Shown: positions 32,201 to 47,200 of the stretch, in pieces
Layout: the number at the start of each line of letters is the position of its first letter
How positions within the stretch are numbered: the first letter of the stretch is position 1
NCBI GenBank assembly: GCA_029237695.1
Contig: JAQRGA010000340.1
Span: 1 to 64,000, forward strand
Direction: 5' to 3'
Source: Conchocele bisecta
Taxonomy: Eukaryota; Mollusca; Bivalvia; Lucinida; Thyasiridae
DNA length: 64,000 bases
The notes under the pieces: model-generated
Told to the model about the DNA's origin: nothing
The model's database searches: none
Seen by the model: only the letters and a program-made list of their open reading frames with translations
Made by a program: the position numbers and the translations under genes

Positions 32201-35200
32201 CTGTATGAAGATAGAATCCGTATGATAAGTGCCCGTGTCTGTATGAAGATAGGCTCCGTATGATAAGTGCCCGTGTCTGTATGAAGATAGGACTCCGTAT
32301 GATAAGTGTCCCGTGTCTGTATGATAGACTCCGTATGATAAGTGCCCGTGTTGATGGAAGATAGGCTCCGTATGATAGTGCCCGTGTCTGTATGAAGTTA
32401 GGCTCCGTATGATAAGTGCCCGTGTCTGTATGAAGATAGTCCGTATGATAAGTGTCCGTGTCTGTATGGAAGATAGACTCCGTATGATAAGTGTCGTGTC
32501 TGTATGAAGTAGCTCCGTATGATAAGTGCCCATGTCTGTATGAAGATTAGGCTCCGTATGATAGTTCTGTTGATAGACTCCGTATGATAAGAGCCCGTGT
32601 CTGATGAAGATAGACTCCGTATGATAAGTGCCCGTGTCTGTATGAAGATAGGACTCCGTATGATAAGTGCCCGTGTCTGTATGAAGATAGGCTCCGTAGA
32701 TAATACCCGTGTCTGTATGAAGATAGGCTCCGTATGATAAGTGCCCGTGTCTGTATGAAGATAGCTCCTATGATAAGTGCCGTTTTTGTATGAAGAATAG
32801 ATCCGTATGATAAGTGTCCGTGTCTGTATGAAGGTAGACTCCGTATGATAAGTGCCCGTGTCTGTATGAGATAGCTCCGTATGATAAGTACCGTGTCTGT
32901 ATGAAGATAGGCTCCGTATGATAAGTGCCCGTGTCTGTATGAAGATAGACTCCGTATGATAAGTGCCGTGTCTGTATGAAGGATAGACCGTATGATAATG
33001 TCCGTGTCTGTATGAAGATGACTCCGTATGATAAGTGTCCCGTGTCTGTATGAGATAGGCTCCGTATGATAAGTGCCCGTGTCTGTATGAAGATAGGCTC
33101 CGTATGATAAGTGCCCGTGTCTGTATGAAGATATGCTCCGTATGATAAGTGCCCGTGTTGATGAATAGGTCCGTATGATAAGTGTCCGTGTCTGTATGAA
33201 GATGACTCCGTATGATAAGTGTCCGTGTCTGTATGAAGATAGGCTCCGTATGATAAGTGCCCGTGTCTGTATGAAGATAGCTCCGTATGATAAGTGCCGC
33301 TGTCTGTATGAAGATAGACTCCGTATGATAAGTGCCCGCCTGTCTGTATGAAGATAGCTCCGTATGATAAGTGCCGTGTCTGTATGAAGTAGGCTCCGTA
33401 TGATACGTTGTATGAAGAGACTCCGTAGATAAGTGCCCGTGTCTGATGAAGATAGACTCCGTATGATAAATGCCGTGTCTGTATGAAGATAGGCTCGTAT
33501 GATAAGTGCCCGTCTGTATGAAGACTAGGTGCGTATGATAAGTGCCCGTGTCTGTATGAAGTAGGCTCCAGTATGATAAGTGCCCGTGTCTGTATGAAGA
33601 TAGACTCCGTATGATAAGTGCCCGTGTCTGTATGAAGTAGACTCCGTATGATAAGTGCCCGTGTCTGTATGAAGATACTCCGTATGATAAGTGCCCGTGT
33701 CTGTATGAAGATAGCTCCGTAGATAAGTGCCCGTGTCTGTATGAAGATAGACTCCGTATGATAAGTGCCCGTGTCTGTATGAAGATAGCTCCGTATGATA
33801 AGTGCCCGTGTCTGTATGAAGATGGCTCGTATGATAAGTGCCCGTGTCTGTATGAAGATAGACTCCGTGAACCCTGTGTCTGTATAAGATAGACTCCGTA
33901 TGATAAGTGCCCGTGTCTGTATGAAGATAGGCTCCGTATGATAAGTGCCCGTGTCTGTATGAAGTGATCTCGTATGATAAGTGCCCGTGTCTGTATGAAG
34001 ATAGACTCCTGTGATAAGTGTCCCGTGTCTGTATGAAGATAGAACTCCGTTGTATAAGTGTAGTGGCTGTATGAAGATAGACTCCGTATGATAAGTGCCC
34101 GTGTCTGTATGTAGATAGGCTCCGTATGATAGTGCCGTGTCTGTATGAAGATAGACTCCGTATGATAAGTGCCGTGTCTGATGAAGGTAGACTCCGTATG
34201 ATAAGTGCCGTGTCTGTATGAAGATAGGCTCCGTTTGTGTCCCAGTGTCTGTATGAGATAGGCTCCGTATGATAAGTGCCCGTGTCTGTATGAGATAGAT
34301 CCGTATGATAAGTGCCCGTGTCTGTATGAAGATAGACTCCGTATGAAATAAGTGTCCGTGTCTGTATGAGATAGACTCCGTAATGATAAGTGCCCGTGTC
34401 TGTATGAAGATAGACTCCGTATGATAAGTGCCCGTGTCTGTATGAAGATAGCTCCGTATGATAAGTTGTCCGTGTCTGATGAAGAGATCCGTATGATAAG
34501 AGCCCGTGTCTGTATGAAGATAGGCTCCGTATGATAAGTGCCCGTGTCTGTATGAAGATAGGCTCCGTGATAAGTGCCCGTGTCTATTTGAAATAGTCCG
34601 TATGATAAGTGCCCGTGTCTGTATGAAGATAGACTCCGTATGATAGTGCCCGTTGGCTATGAAGAGATCGTATGATAAGTGCCCGTGTGTATCAAGATAG
34701 TCCGTAATGATAAGTGCCCGTGTCTGTATGAAAAGTAGCTCCGTATGATAAGTGCCCGTGTCTGTATGAAGATAGCTCCGTATGATAAGTGCCGTGTCTG
34801 TATGAAGATAGGCTCCGTATGATAAGTGCCCGTGTCTGTATGAAGATAGATCCGTATGATAAGTGTCCGTGTCTGTATGAAGATAGGCTCCGTATGATAA
34901 GTGCCCGTGTCTGTATGAAGATAGGCTCCGTATGATAAGTGCCCGTGTCTGTATGAAGATAGACTCGTATGATAAGTGCCCGTGTCTGTATGAAGATAGA
35001 CTCCGTATGATAAGTGTCCCGTGTCTGTATGAAGATAGGACTCCGTATGATAAGTGCCCGTGTCTGTATGAAGATAGACTCCGTATGATAAGTGCCCGTG
35101 TCTGTATGAAGATAGGCTCCGTATGTAAGTGCCGTGTCTGGTATGAAGATAGCTCCGTATGATAAGTGCCCGTGTCTGTATGAAGATAGGCTCCGTATGA

Positions 35201-38200
35201 TAAGTGCCCGTTGTCTGTGAAGATGCTCCGTATGATAAGTAACGTGTCCGTATGAAGATGGCTCCGTTATAAGTGCCCGTGTCTGTATGAAGATAGACTC
35301 CGTATGATAAGTGTCCGTGTCTGTATGAAGATAGGCTCCGTATGATAAGTGTCCGTGTCTGTATGAAGATAGGCTCCGTATGATAAGTGCCCGTGTCTGT
35401 ATGAAGATAGGCTCCGTATGATAGTTTCCGTGTCTGTATGAAGATAGACTCCGTATGATAAGTGTGTCTGTATGAAGTAGACTCCGTATGATAAGTGCCC
35501 GTGTCTGTATGAAAGATAACTCGTATGATAAGTACCCGTATGTATGAAGATAGGCTCCGTGATAAGTGCCCGTGTCTGTATGAAGATAGACTCCGTATGA
35601 TAAGTGGCCGTGTCTGTATGAAGATAGACTCCGTATGTAAGTGTCCGTGTCTGTATGAAGATAGCTCCGTGATAAGTGTCCGTGTCTGTATGAAGATAGA
35701 CTCCGTATGATAAGTGCCCGTGTCTGTATCCAAGATAGACTCCGTATGTATAAGTGCCCGTGTCTGTATGAAGATAGGCTCCGTATGATAAGTGCCCGGT
35801 GTCTGTATGAAGATAGGCTCCGTATGATAAGTGTCCGTGTCTGTATGAAGATAGACTCCGTATGATAAGTGTCCGTGTCTGTATGAAGATAGACTCCGTA
35901 TGATAAGTGCCGTGTCTGTATGAAGATAGGCTCCGTAGATAAGTGCCCGTGTCTGTATGAAGATAGACTCCGTATGATAAGTGCCCGTGTCTGTATGAAG
36001 ATAGCTCCGAATGATAAGTGCCCGTGTCTGAAATGAAGATAGCTCCGTATGATAAGTGTCCGTGTCTGTATGAAGATAGGTCCGTATGATAAGTGCCGTG
36101 TCTGTAAGAAGATAGGCTCCGTATGATAAGTGCCCGTGTCTGTATGAAGATAGACTCCGTATGATAAGTGCCGTGTCTGTATGAAGATAGGCTCCGTCTG
36201 ATAAGTGCCCGTGTTCTGTATGAAAAAAGATAGGCTCCGTTATGATAAGTGCCCGTGTTGAATGAAAGTAGGATCCGTATGAATAAGTGGCCCGTGTCTG
36301 TATGAAGATAGGAATAGTATGATAAAGTGCCGTGTCTGTATGAAGATAGAACTCCGTATGTAAGTGCCCGTGGTCTGTATGAAGATAGGACTCCGTTATG
36401 ATAAGTGCCGTGTCTGTATGAAGATAGGACTCCGTATGAATAAGTGCCCGTGTTGTATGAAGATAAGGCCTCAGTTATTGATAAGTTGCCCGTGTCTGTA
36501 TGAAGATAGGCTCCGTATGATAAGTGCCCACGTGTTCTTTGTTAATGAGATAAGTTGGTCAGTTATGATAAGTGCCCGTTTGTTGTATGAAGTTAGGTCC
36601 GTATGATAAGTGCCCGTGGATGTATGAAGAATAGAATCCGTATGATAAGTGCCCGTGTTCTGTATGGAAGATAGACTCCGTTATGATAAGTGCCCGTGTC
36701 TGTAGAAGATTGGCTCCGTATGATAAGTGCCCGTGGTCTGTTAATGAACCGATAAGGCCTCAGTCTGATTAAGTGCCCGTGTCTGTATGAAGATAGGCTC
36801 CGTTATGATAAGTGCCCGTGTCTGTTATTAAGGATAGACTCCGTTATGATAAATGTGCCCGTTGGAGGTTGGTTTGAGATAAAGATCCGGATGATAAGGC
36901 CCGTGTAATTTCCCTTGTATTTGAAGATAGGCCCGTATGATAAGTACCCGTTGTCTGTAGGAAAGATAGGCTCCGTATGATAAGTGCCCGTGGTCTTGTA
37001 TGAAGATAGGCTCCGTTATGGATTAAGTGCCCGTGTTGTATGAAGTTGGACTCCGTTTTGATAAGTGTCCGTTGTTCTGTATGGAAGGTAGGACTCCGTA
37101 ATGATAAGTGCCAGGTGTCTGTAAATGAAGATAGCTCCGTATGATAAGTGGGCCGTGTCTGTATGAAGATAGGCTCCGTATGATAAGTGCCCGTTGTCTG
37201 TATGGACCGATAAGGCTCCGTATGATAAGTGCCCGTGTCTGTTTGAAGTTAGGCTCCGTTTTGATAAGTGCCGTGGTCTGTAATGAAGATAGGCTCCGTA
37301 TGTTAAGTGTCCGTGTCTTTATGGAAGGTTAGGCTCCGTATGATAAGGCCCGTGTCTGTATGGAAGGTAGGGACTCCGTATTATAAGTGTCCGTGTCAAG
37401 GTATGAAGATAAGGCCCTGTATTTGAATTAAGGTGTCAAGTTGGTTGTCTGTATGAAAGATTAGAATTCCGTATGTTAAGTGCCCGTGTCTGTTGAAGAT
37501 GGCTCGTATGATAAGTGCCCGTGTCTGTTGAAGATTGGATCCGTATTTGATAAGTGCCCGTGTTCTTGGTATGAAGATGACCCTCGTATGATAAGTGCCA
37601 AGTGTCCTGTATGAATAATAGGACTCCGTATGATAAGTGGGCCCCGTGTCTGGTTTGAAGATAAGATCCGTGTGATAGAAGTTGTCCCGTGTCTTGTATG
37701 AAGATTGGTCCTTAACCCGTGTTTGATAAGGTGGTCGTTGTCTGATGAAGATAGCTTCCGTTTATTTTTGATAGTGTCCGTGTCTGTATGAAGTAGCTCC
37801 GTATGATAAAGTTGTCCGTGTACCTGTAATGGCCTGCATGAGTTAGGCTCCGTTTGATAAGTGCCCGTTGTCTGTATGAAGATAGAATCTCCCGTGTGAT
37901 AAGTGTCCAGTGAATTCTGTATGGAAGATTGACTCCGTTGTGATAAGTGTCCGTGTCTGTATGATTGAATGAACCCTCCCGTATGAATAACCGTGCCCGT
38001 TGTCGTATGAAGATAGATCCGTATGATAAGTGCCCGTGTCTGTATGAAGATAGACTCCGTATGAAAGTGTCCAGTTGTCTGTATGCCAGATAGATCCGTA
38101 TGATAAGTACCCGTGTCTGTATGAAGAGATAAGGCCCTCCGTATGATAGTGCCCGTCCGTGTCTGTATGAGATAGACCCTCGTATGATTAAGTGGGGCCC

Positions 38201-41200
38201 GTGTCTGTATGAAGATAGGACTCCCGTATGATAAGTGCCCGTGTCTGAATGAATGATAGCTCCGTGATAAGTGCCCGTGTCTGTATGAAGATAGCTCGTT
38301 ATGATAAGTGCCCGTGTCTGTAATTAAGATAGGCTCCGTATGATAAGTTGTCCGTGTATGTATGAAGATGGCTCCGTTTTGATAAGTGCCTTGTCTGTAT
38401 GAAGATAGGCTCCGTATGATAGTTGCCCGTGTTCTGATTGAAGTAGACTCCGAATGATAAGTGGCCCGTGTCTGTATGAAGATGCTCCGTATGTTAGTGT
38501 CGTGTCTTATGAAGTAGGCTCCGTATGATAGTTGCCGTTGTCTGTATCAAAGATAGGGCTCCGTATGATAAGTGCCGTGTCTGTATGAAGATAGTCCGCT
38601 GTATGAGAGGTCGTCCGTTGTCTGTTTGAAGATAGGCTCCGTATGATAAGTGCCAAGTGTTCTGTAGGAAGTGACTTCCGTTATGATAAGTGTCCGGTCT
38701 GTATGAAGATAGGCTCCGTTTGTATAAGTTGTCGTGTCCCAACCCTGCTATGAAGATAGACCAATGCGTAAGATAAGTGTCCCGTGTCTATGAAGATAGG
38801 TCCGTATGATAGTGCCCGTGTCTGTATGAAGATAGGTCCGTGATAAGTGTTTCCGTGTCTGTATGAATAGACTCCATTGTTAAGTGTGTCTGTATGAAGA
38901 TAGGCTCCGTATGATAAGTGCCCGTGTCGTATGAAGTTTAAGACTCCGTATGTAGTTGCCGGCGTGTCTGTATGAGGGTAGACCTCCGTTGATAACGTGT
39001 GTCCGTGTCGTATGAAGTAGCTCCTTATGTAAAGTACCCGTGTCTGTGAAGATAGGCTCCGTTAATGATAAGATGGCCGTGTCTGTATGGAGAATGCCTC
39101 GTATTAATTGATTATGTGCCCGTGTCTATAAGGAAGGCCATAGACCCTCCGTTATGAGTGGTCCGGTGTCTGTATGAAGATAGATCCGTATGTAAGTGTC
39201 CGTGTCGTGAAGTTAGACTCCGTATGATAAGTGCCCAGTGTATGTTTCAAAGATAGGTCCGTTTTGTAAGTGCCCGTGTCTGTATGAAGATAGGCTCCGT
39301 ATGATAAGTGCCCGTTGTGTATGAAAGATAGGCTCCCGTATGACCTATTGTTCCGTTGTCTGTATGAAGTTTATGATGATAGACCTTCCGTTGTGATAAG
39401 TGTCCGTCTGTATGAAGATAGGCTCGTAGGATAGTGCCGTGTGTATGAGTTAGGCTCCGTAGATAAGTGCCCGTGTCTGTAGTAAAGATGACCCTAAGGT
39501 TGAGTTGTGGCCGTGTATGTTTGAAGATAGACTCCGTATGATAGGTCCGTGTCTGTATTGAGGTAGACTCCATTTGATAAGGGCGGTGTGTATGAAGTAG
39601 ACTCCGTATGATTAGTTTGCCCGTGTCTGTATGAAGATGAGGCTCCGTATGATAGTGCCCGTGTCTGTATGAAGATAGACTCCGTATGATTAGTGCCCGT
39701 GTCTGTAAGGAAGATAAGGCTCCGTATGTTAAGTGCCCGTGTCTGTATGAGATAGGCTCCGTATGATAAGTGCCCGTGTCTGAATGAAAGATAGGTCCGT
39801 ATGATAGTGCCCGTGTCTGTATGAAGATAGACTCCGTATGATAAGTGTCCGTGTCTTATGAAGATAGACTCCGAATGATAAGTGCCCGAATGTCTGTATG
39901 AAGATAGATCGTATGATAAGTGTCCGGTAGTATGAAGATAGATCCGTATGATAAGTGCCCGTGTCTGTATGAAGATAGAATCCGTATGTAAGTGCCCGTG
40001 TCTGTATGGCCGAAAGATAGGCCCTCCGTATGATATGTGCCCGTGTCTGTATGAAGATAGACCCTCGTTTGATAGTGTCCGTGGTCTGTATGAAGTAGAT
40101 CCGGATGATAAGTGCCCGTGTCTGTATGAAGATAGGGTCCGTTTTGGTTAAGTGCCCGTGTTCTGTATGAAGAATAGATCCCGTATGATAGTGCCGTGTC
40201 TGTATGAAGTTAGGCCTAACGTTATGATAAAGTGCCGTTGTGTTATTGAAGATAGGCTCCGTTTGAATAAGTGCCGTGTATGTATGAAGTTAGTCCCTCC
40301 GTAATCCGATAAGTGCCGTGTCTGTATGAAGATAGACCTCCCGTTATTCCTGATAAGTGCCCGTGTCTGTATGGAAGATAAGTGAACCTCCGTATGATTA
40401 AAGTTGCCCGTGTCTGTATGAAGATAGGGCTCCGTATGATAAGTGCCGTGTCCTGTATAAAGATAGGCTCCGTATGATAAGTGCCCGTGTTGTATGAAGT
40501 TTAGGCTCCGTTATGATAATGCCCGTGGCTGTATGAAAGATGATTCCGTATTGTAAGTGCCGTGTCTGTATGAGATAGAACTCGTATGATAAGTGCCAAG
40601 TGTCGGTATTGAAGATAGACCTCCGTCATGGACTAGATGCCCGGTGTCCTGTATGAAGATAGGCTCCTATGTAAGTGCCGTGTCTGTATGAAGTTAGGTC
40701 CGTATGATAAGTGGCGTGTCTGTTACTGGAAGATGGCCCTCCGTATATGATATGTGTCCCGTGTCTGTATGAAGTAGGCCTCCGTAGCTAAGTGCCCGTG
40801 TCCCTGTTTATGAAAGATAGACTCGTATGATAAGTGTCCGTGTCTGTTTGAAGATAGGGCTCCGTAATGATAAGGTGTCCGATGTTCCTGTATGAGATAG
40901 GGATCCGTATGATAAATGTTCCCGTGTCTGTATGAAGATAGACTCCGTGTGATAAGTTGTCCGGTGTCTGTATGAGATTGGCCTCCGTATGATAGTGTCC
41001 GTGTCTGTATGAAGATGTTCCGGTATGATACCGTGCCGCGCTGTATGAAGATAGACTCCGTATGATAAGTGCCCGTGTCTGTATGAAAGATAGACTCCGT
41101 ATGTAAGTGCGGTCTGTTGATAAGATAAGACTCCGTATGATAAGTGTTCACGTGTAATGAATGAAGTTAGTTCCGTATGATAAGTGCCGTGTCTGTATGA

Positions 41201-44200
41201 GTAGGGACCCTCCGGTGTGATAAAGTGTCCGTGTCTGTATGAAGATAGGATTCCGTATGATAATGTCGTGTCTGTATGAAGATAGGGCTCCGGTTATGAT
41301 AAGTGGTCCGTGTCTGTATGAAGATAGGCTCCGTATGATAGTGCCCGTGTCTGTTATGAAGATAGACTCCGTGTGAGTTGTCGTGTCTGTATGAAGATAT
41401 GACCTCCGTGGTGATATAATGTGTCCGATGTCTGTAATGAAGATAAGACTCGTATGATAAGTGACCCGTGTCGTTGAGATAGGACTCCGTTTGATAAGTG
41501 CCCGTGTCTGTATGAAGAAAGACTCCGTTGTGATAAGTGTCCGTGTCTGTATGAAGATAAGACTCCGTGTTGATAGAAGTCCCGTGTCTGTATGAAGATA
41601 GCTCCGTATGAAAAGTTGCCCGGTCTGTATGGAAGATAGCTCCGTTATGATAAGTCCCGTCTGTATGAGTAGATCCGTATGATATGTGCCCGTGTCTGTA
41701 TGAAGATGATCCGTATGATAAAGTGCCGTGTGTACTGAAAGTTAGGCCTCCGGTTTTATTTGTAAGTACCCGTTGTCTGTATGAAGTAGGCTCCGTATGA
41801 TAAGTGCCGTGTCCCTGGTATGAAGATAGCTCCGTTTGATAGTGTCCGTTGTCTGTATGGAAGATAGACTCCGTATGAATCTAGTGCCGAGGTCTGTATG
41901 AAGATAGACTCCGTATTATAAGTGCCCGTGTCTGTATGAAGATAGCTCCGTATGAATAAGGATTTGGCCGAGTCCTGTTTGATGATATAGGTCCGTATGT
42001 TAAGTTTGTCCGTGTTTGTTAATTTGAGGTAGACCTCCGTATGATAAGTGAACCCGTGTCTGTATGAAGATAGGCTCCGTATGATAGTGACCGTGTCTGT
42101 ACGAAGATAGCTACGTATGATAAGTGCCGTGTCTATATGAGGTAGGACTCCGTATGATAAGTCTCGTGTCTGTATGAAGATAGACTCCGTTGATAAGTGT
42201 CCCGTGTGTATGAAGGTAGAACTCCGATTTGATAAGTGCCCGGTGTGTCTGTTTATCCACCGATAGGCCTCGTATGATACTGTGCCCGTCGTGTCTGTAT
42301 GAAGATAGACTCCGTATGATAAGTGCCCGTGTCTGTATGAAGTAAGGCTCGTATGATTAGGTGCCCGTTGTCCCTCTGTATGAAGAATAGGCTCCGTATG
42401 ATAAGTGCCCGTGTCTGTATGAAGATAAGGTCCGTATGATAGGTGTCCCGTGTCTGTATGAGATACTCCGTATGATAAGTGCCCGTGTCTGTATGAAGAT
42501 GATCCGTATGTAGTGTCCGTTTGGCTGTGAAGATAGGCTCCGTATGATAAAGTGCCCGTTGTTCTGTATGAAGATAGGATCCCGTTATGTAAGTGCCCGT
42601 GTATGTATGAAGATAGACTCGTTTATGGATTAAGTGCCGTGTTCTGATGAAGATAGGCTCCGTATGATAGTGCCCGTGTCTGTATGAAGATAGGCTCCGT
42701 ATGATAAGTGCCCGTGTCTGTATGAAGATAGGCTCCGTAATGATATAGTGATCCCGTGTCTGTATGAAGATGGCTCCGTATGATAAGTGTCCGTGTCTGT
42801 ATGAAGATAGGCTCCGTATGATAAGTGTACCGTTGTTCTGTATGAAAGATAAGACTCCGTATGAATAAGTGCTGTCTTGTATGAAGATAGAATCCGTATG
42901 ATAACCGTTAGTTGTCCGTGTCTGTTGAAGTATAGGCTCGTATGATAGTGTCCCGTCTGTCTGTATGAAGATAGGTCCGTATGATAAGTGGCCCGTGTCT
43001 GTATGAAGATAGGCTCACCGTAATGATAGTGTCCCGTGTCTGTATGAAGATAGTCCGTTTATGTAAGTTGCCCGTGTCTGTATGAAGATAGGCTCCGTAT
43101 GATAAGTGTCCGTGTCCAAACTGTATGAAGATAAGACTCGTATGATAAAGTGTCCCGGTTGTCTGTGAAGATAGGCTCCGTATGATAAGGTGTTCCGTGT
43201 CTGTATTGATGCTAGGGACTACCGTATTGATAAGTGCCCGTGTCTGTATGAAGTGACTAAGTATGATAAAGTGCTCCGTGTCTGTATGAAGATAGACTCC
43301 GTATGATAAGTGCCGTGAACTGTATGAAGATAAGGAAACTCCGTATGATAAGGTCCGGTTCCGTGTCTGTATGGAAGGTTGACTCCGTTTATGATAAGTG
43401 CTTTCCGTGGTCTGTTATGAAGATAGTCCGTATGATAAGTGCGGATGGTCTGTATGAAGATAGGCCCTCCGGTATGATTATCTGCCCGTGTCTATATGAA
43501 GATAGACTCCGTTTATTTGATACCGTGTCCGTGTCTGTTGAAGATAGATCCGTATGATAAGTGGTCCGTGTCTGTATGAAGGTAGATCCGTATGATAAGT
43601 TGCCCGTGTTCTGTATCCAAGAATAGTCGGTATGATAGTTACCCGTGTCTGTGAAGATAGGCTCCGTTTGATAAGTGGCCCGTGTCTGTATGAAGTAGGC
43701 TCCGTATGATTAAGTGTCCGTGTCTGTATGAGATAGGCTACGATATGATAAGTGTCGTGTCTGTATGAAGATAGACTCCGTATGATAGTGTCGTGTCTGT
43801 AATTTGTAGAATAGGCTCCGTATGATAATGTGCCGTGTCTGTATGAAGATAGACTCCGTAGATAAGTGCCCGGTGTCTGTTATGATGATGATAAGATGCT
43901 CCGTATGATAAGTGCCGTGTGATGAAGATAGCTCCGTATGATAAGTTGGCCGTGTCTGTATGGAAGATAAGAATCCGTTTGGATAAGTGCCCGTGTCTGT
44001 GAAGATAGGTCCGCCATATGATAAGTGCCGTGTCTGTATGGAGATAGGCTCCGTTTAATATGATAGTGTCCGTGTCTGTATGAAGATAGGCTCCGTTTAT
44101 GAAATGTGTCCGTGTCTGTATGAAGAATTGTCAGTAGATAAGTGCCCGTGTCTGTATTTGAAAGATAGACTCCGTATGATAAGTGCCGTGTCGTATGAAG

Positions 44201-47200
44201 ATAGTCCGGTATGGTAATTAAGTGTCGTGTATATGATGATAGGGCCCTCCGTATGATATTGTGCCCGTGCTGTATGAAGATTAGGGTCCGTATGATAAGT
44301 GTCCGTGTCTGTTGAAGTGGCTCGTATGATAAGTGCCGGTGTCTGTATGAGTAGGGACTCCGTATGATAAGTGTCCGTGTCTGTATTGAATTGATGACCT
44401 CCGTAAGATAGTGTTTCAGTGTCTGTCTGGAAGGATAGGCTCCGTGATAGTGCCAAGTGTCTGATGAAGATAGGCTCCGTATGATAGTGCCCGTGTCTGT
44501 AGAAGATAGGCTCCGTTTTGTTAATGTCCGTGTCTGTATGAAGTAGACTCCGTATGATAAGTGTCCGTGTCTGTATGAAGATAGACTCCGTATGATAAGA
44601 GTTCCGTTGTCTGTATGAAGATGAGGCTCCGTATGATAAGTGTCCTGTCTGTATGAAGGATAGACTCCGTTGATAAGTTGCCCGTGTTGTATTGAAGGGA
44701 TAGATCCGTATGATAAGTGCCCGTGTCTGTATGAAAGATAGACTCCGTATGATAAGTGCCATGTCTGTATGAAGATAGATCCGTTTGATAAGTGCCGTGT
44801 CTGTATTGAAGTGACTTCCGTATGATAAGTGTCCGTGTCTGTATGATAAGATCGTATGATAGGTGCCATGTGTCCCTGCTGATGAAGATAGACTCCGTAT
44901 GATAAGTGTCCGTGTCTGTATGAAGTAGGCTCCGTATGATAAGTGGTTTTGTTGTTCGTATGAGATTAGGCTCGTATGATAAGGTGCCGCCCTGTCTGTT
45001 ATGAAGAATAGATCCGTATGAATAAGTGTCTTGTAAGTATGATGATAAGAATCCGTGGTGATAGTTGGTCCGTGTCTGTATGAAGATTGACCTAACGTTA
45101 TGATATGTGCCGTGTCTTTATGAAGATAGACTCCGTATGATAGTGCCCGTCGGGTCTGTATGAAGATAGCTCCGTATGATAAGTGCCGTGTATGAATGAA
45201 GTTAGGCTCCGTTTGATATGTGCCCGTGTCTGTATTGAAGATAGGCTCCGTATGATAAGTTGCCCGTGTCCTGTCCCTGAGATAGGCTCCGTATGATAAG
45301 GTGTCCGTGGTCTGTATGAGTAGACCTCCGTATGATAAGTGTCCGTGTCTGTGAAGATAGACTCGTTTGATAAGTGCCCGGCCGTGTCTGTAATGGAAGA
45401 TAAAGACTCAGTTTGATAAGTGCTGTGGTCCTGTTGAAGATTTAAGACTCCGTTTATAAGTGCCGTGTTCTGTGAAGATAGGCTCCGTATGATAAGTGCC
45501 CGTGTCTTTGTATGAAGATAGGTCCGGATGTTAAGTGAGTGTCTGTATGAAGATAGCTCGTCCTGATAGAAGTGTCCGGTTGTATGTATGAAGATAGGCT
45601 CCGTATGATAAGTGCCGTGTCTGTATGAAGATAGGGCTCCGTAGATAAGTGTCCGTGTCTGTTTATGAAGATGGACTCCGTATGATAGTGCCCGTGTCTG
45701 TATGGAAGATAGATCCGTATGATAGTAAATGTCCGTGTCTGTTATGAAGATGGGCTCGTATGATAAGTGTGGTCTGTATGAGATAGGCTCCGTATGATAA
45801 GGCCCGTGTCTGTATGAAGATTAGCTCCGTAATGGATAGTGTCCGTTGTGCCCTGTGAAGAAATTAGGCTCCGTATGATAAGTGCCCGTGTCTGTATGAA
45901 GATTAGACTCCTATGATAAGTGCCCGTGTCTGTATTGAAGATAGACTCCGTAGATAAGTGTCCGTGTTATGTTAATGAAGATAGGTCCGTATGATAAGTG
46001 TCCGTTGGTCTGTATGAACCCGATAGGCTCCGTAATGATAAGTGCCCGTGTCTGTATGAAAGGTAGACTCGTATGATTTAAGTGCCGTGTCTGTGAAGAT
46101 AGACACCGTAATGATAAGTTGTCCGTGTCTGTATGAAGGATTACTCCGTTATGTTAAGTATCCGATTGTCTGTTATGAAGATAAGACTCCGTATGATAAG
46201 TGCCCGTGTGTTTTTGAAGATAGGCTCCGTTATGATAGTGCCGTGTCTGTATGAAGATAGAACAATCCGTATATAAGTGCGTGTCTTGTATGAAGATAGG
46301 ACAGTAAGATAGTTGTCCGTGTCCTGTATGAAGATAGGCTCCGTATGATAAAGTGTCCGTGTCTGTATGAATGATAAGTACTCCGTAAGATAAGTCCCGT
46401 GTCTGTATGAAGAGAGGTCCGTATGATAAGTGTGTGTTTGTATGAGATAGGCATCCGTATGATAAGTGTTCCGTGTCCTGTCCTGAATATAGACTCCGTT
46501 TTATGATAAAGTGCCCGTTCTGTATGAAGTAGGACCTCCGTATGATAAAGTGCCGTGTCTCTATGATGATAAGGGCCTCCGTATGAATAAAGGCCGCCCG
46601 TGTCTGTATGATGATAGACTCGTATGATAAGGTGCCGTGTCCCTTGTATGAAGATAGATCGTAGATAAGTGTCCGTGATCTGTATGAAGATATACTCCGT
46701 ATGATAAGTGCCCGTGTCTTGTATTGAAGAATAGCTCCGTTATGATAAGTGCCCGTGTTCTGCTGAAAGATAGGCTCCGTATGATAAGTGCCGTGTCTGT
46801 ATGAAGATAGCTCCGTAATGATAAGTGCCCGTGTGGTCCCTTTGTTATGAAAGATAGGATCCGTATGATAAGTGCCCGTGTTCTGTATGAAGATAGGCTC
46901 CGTATGTTAAGTGCCCTCTGTTGAAGATGGCTCCGTATGATAAGTGTCGGGCGTGATCCTGATGAAGATAGGCCCTCCGTAGATAAGTGTCGTGTCTGTG
47001 TATGAGATAGGCTCCGTATGATAAGTGTCGTGTCTGTATGAAGATAGATCGTATGATAGTGCCCGTGTCTGTATGAAGATAGGATCGTATGATTAGTGCC
47101 GTGGTCCTGTAATGAAGATAAAAAGACTCCGGTATGATAAGTGCCGTGTCTGAAATGAATATATGCTACGTATGATAAGTTCCCGGTCTGTATGAAGATA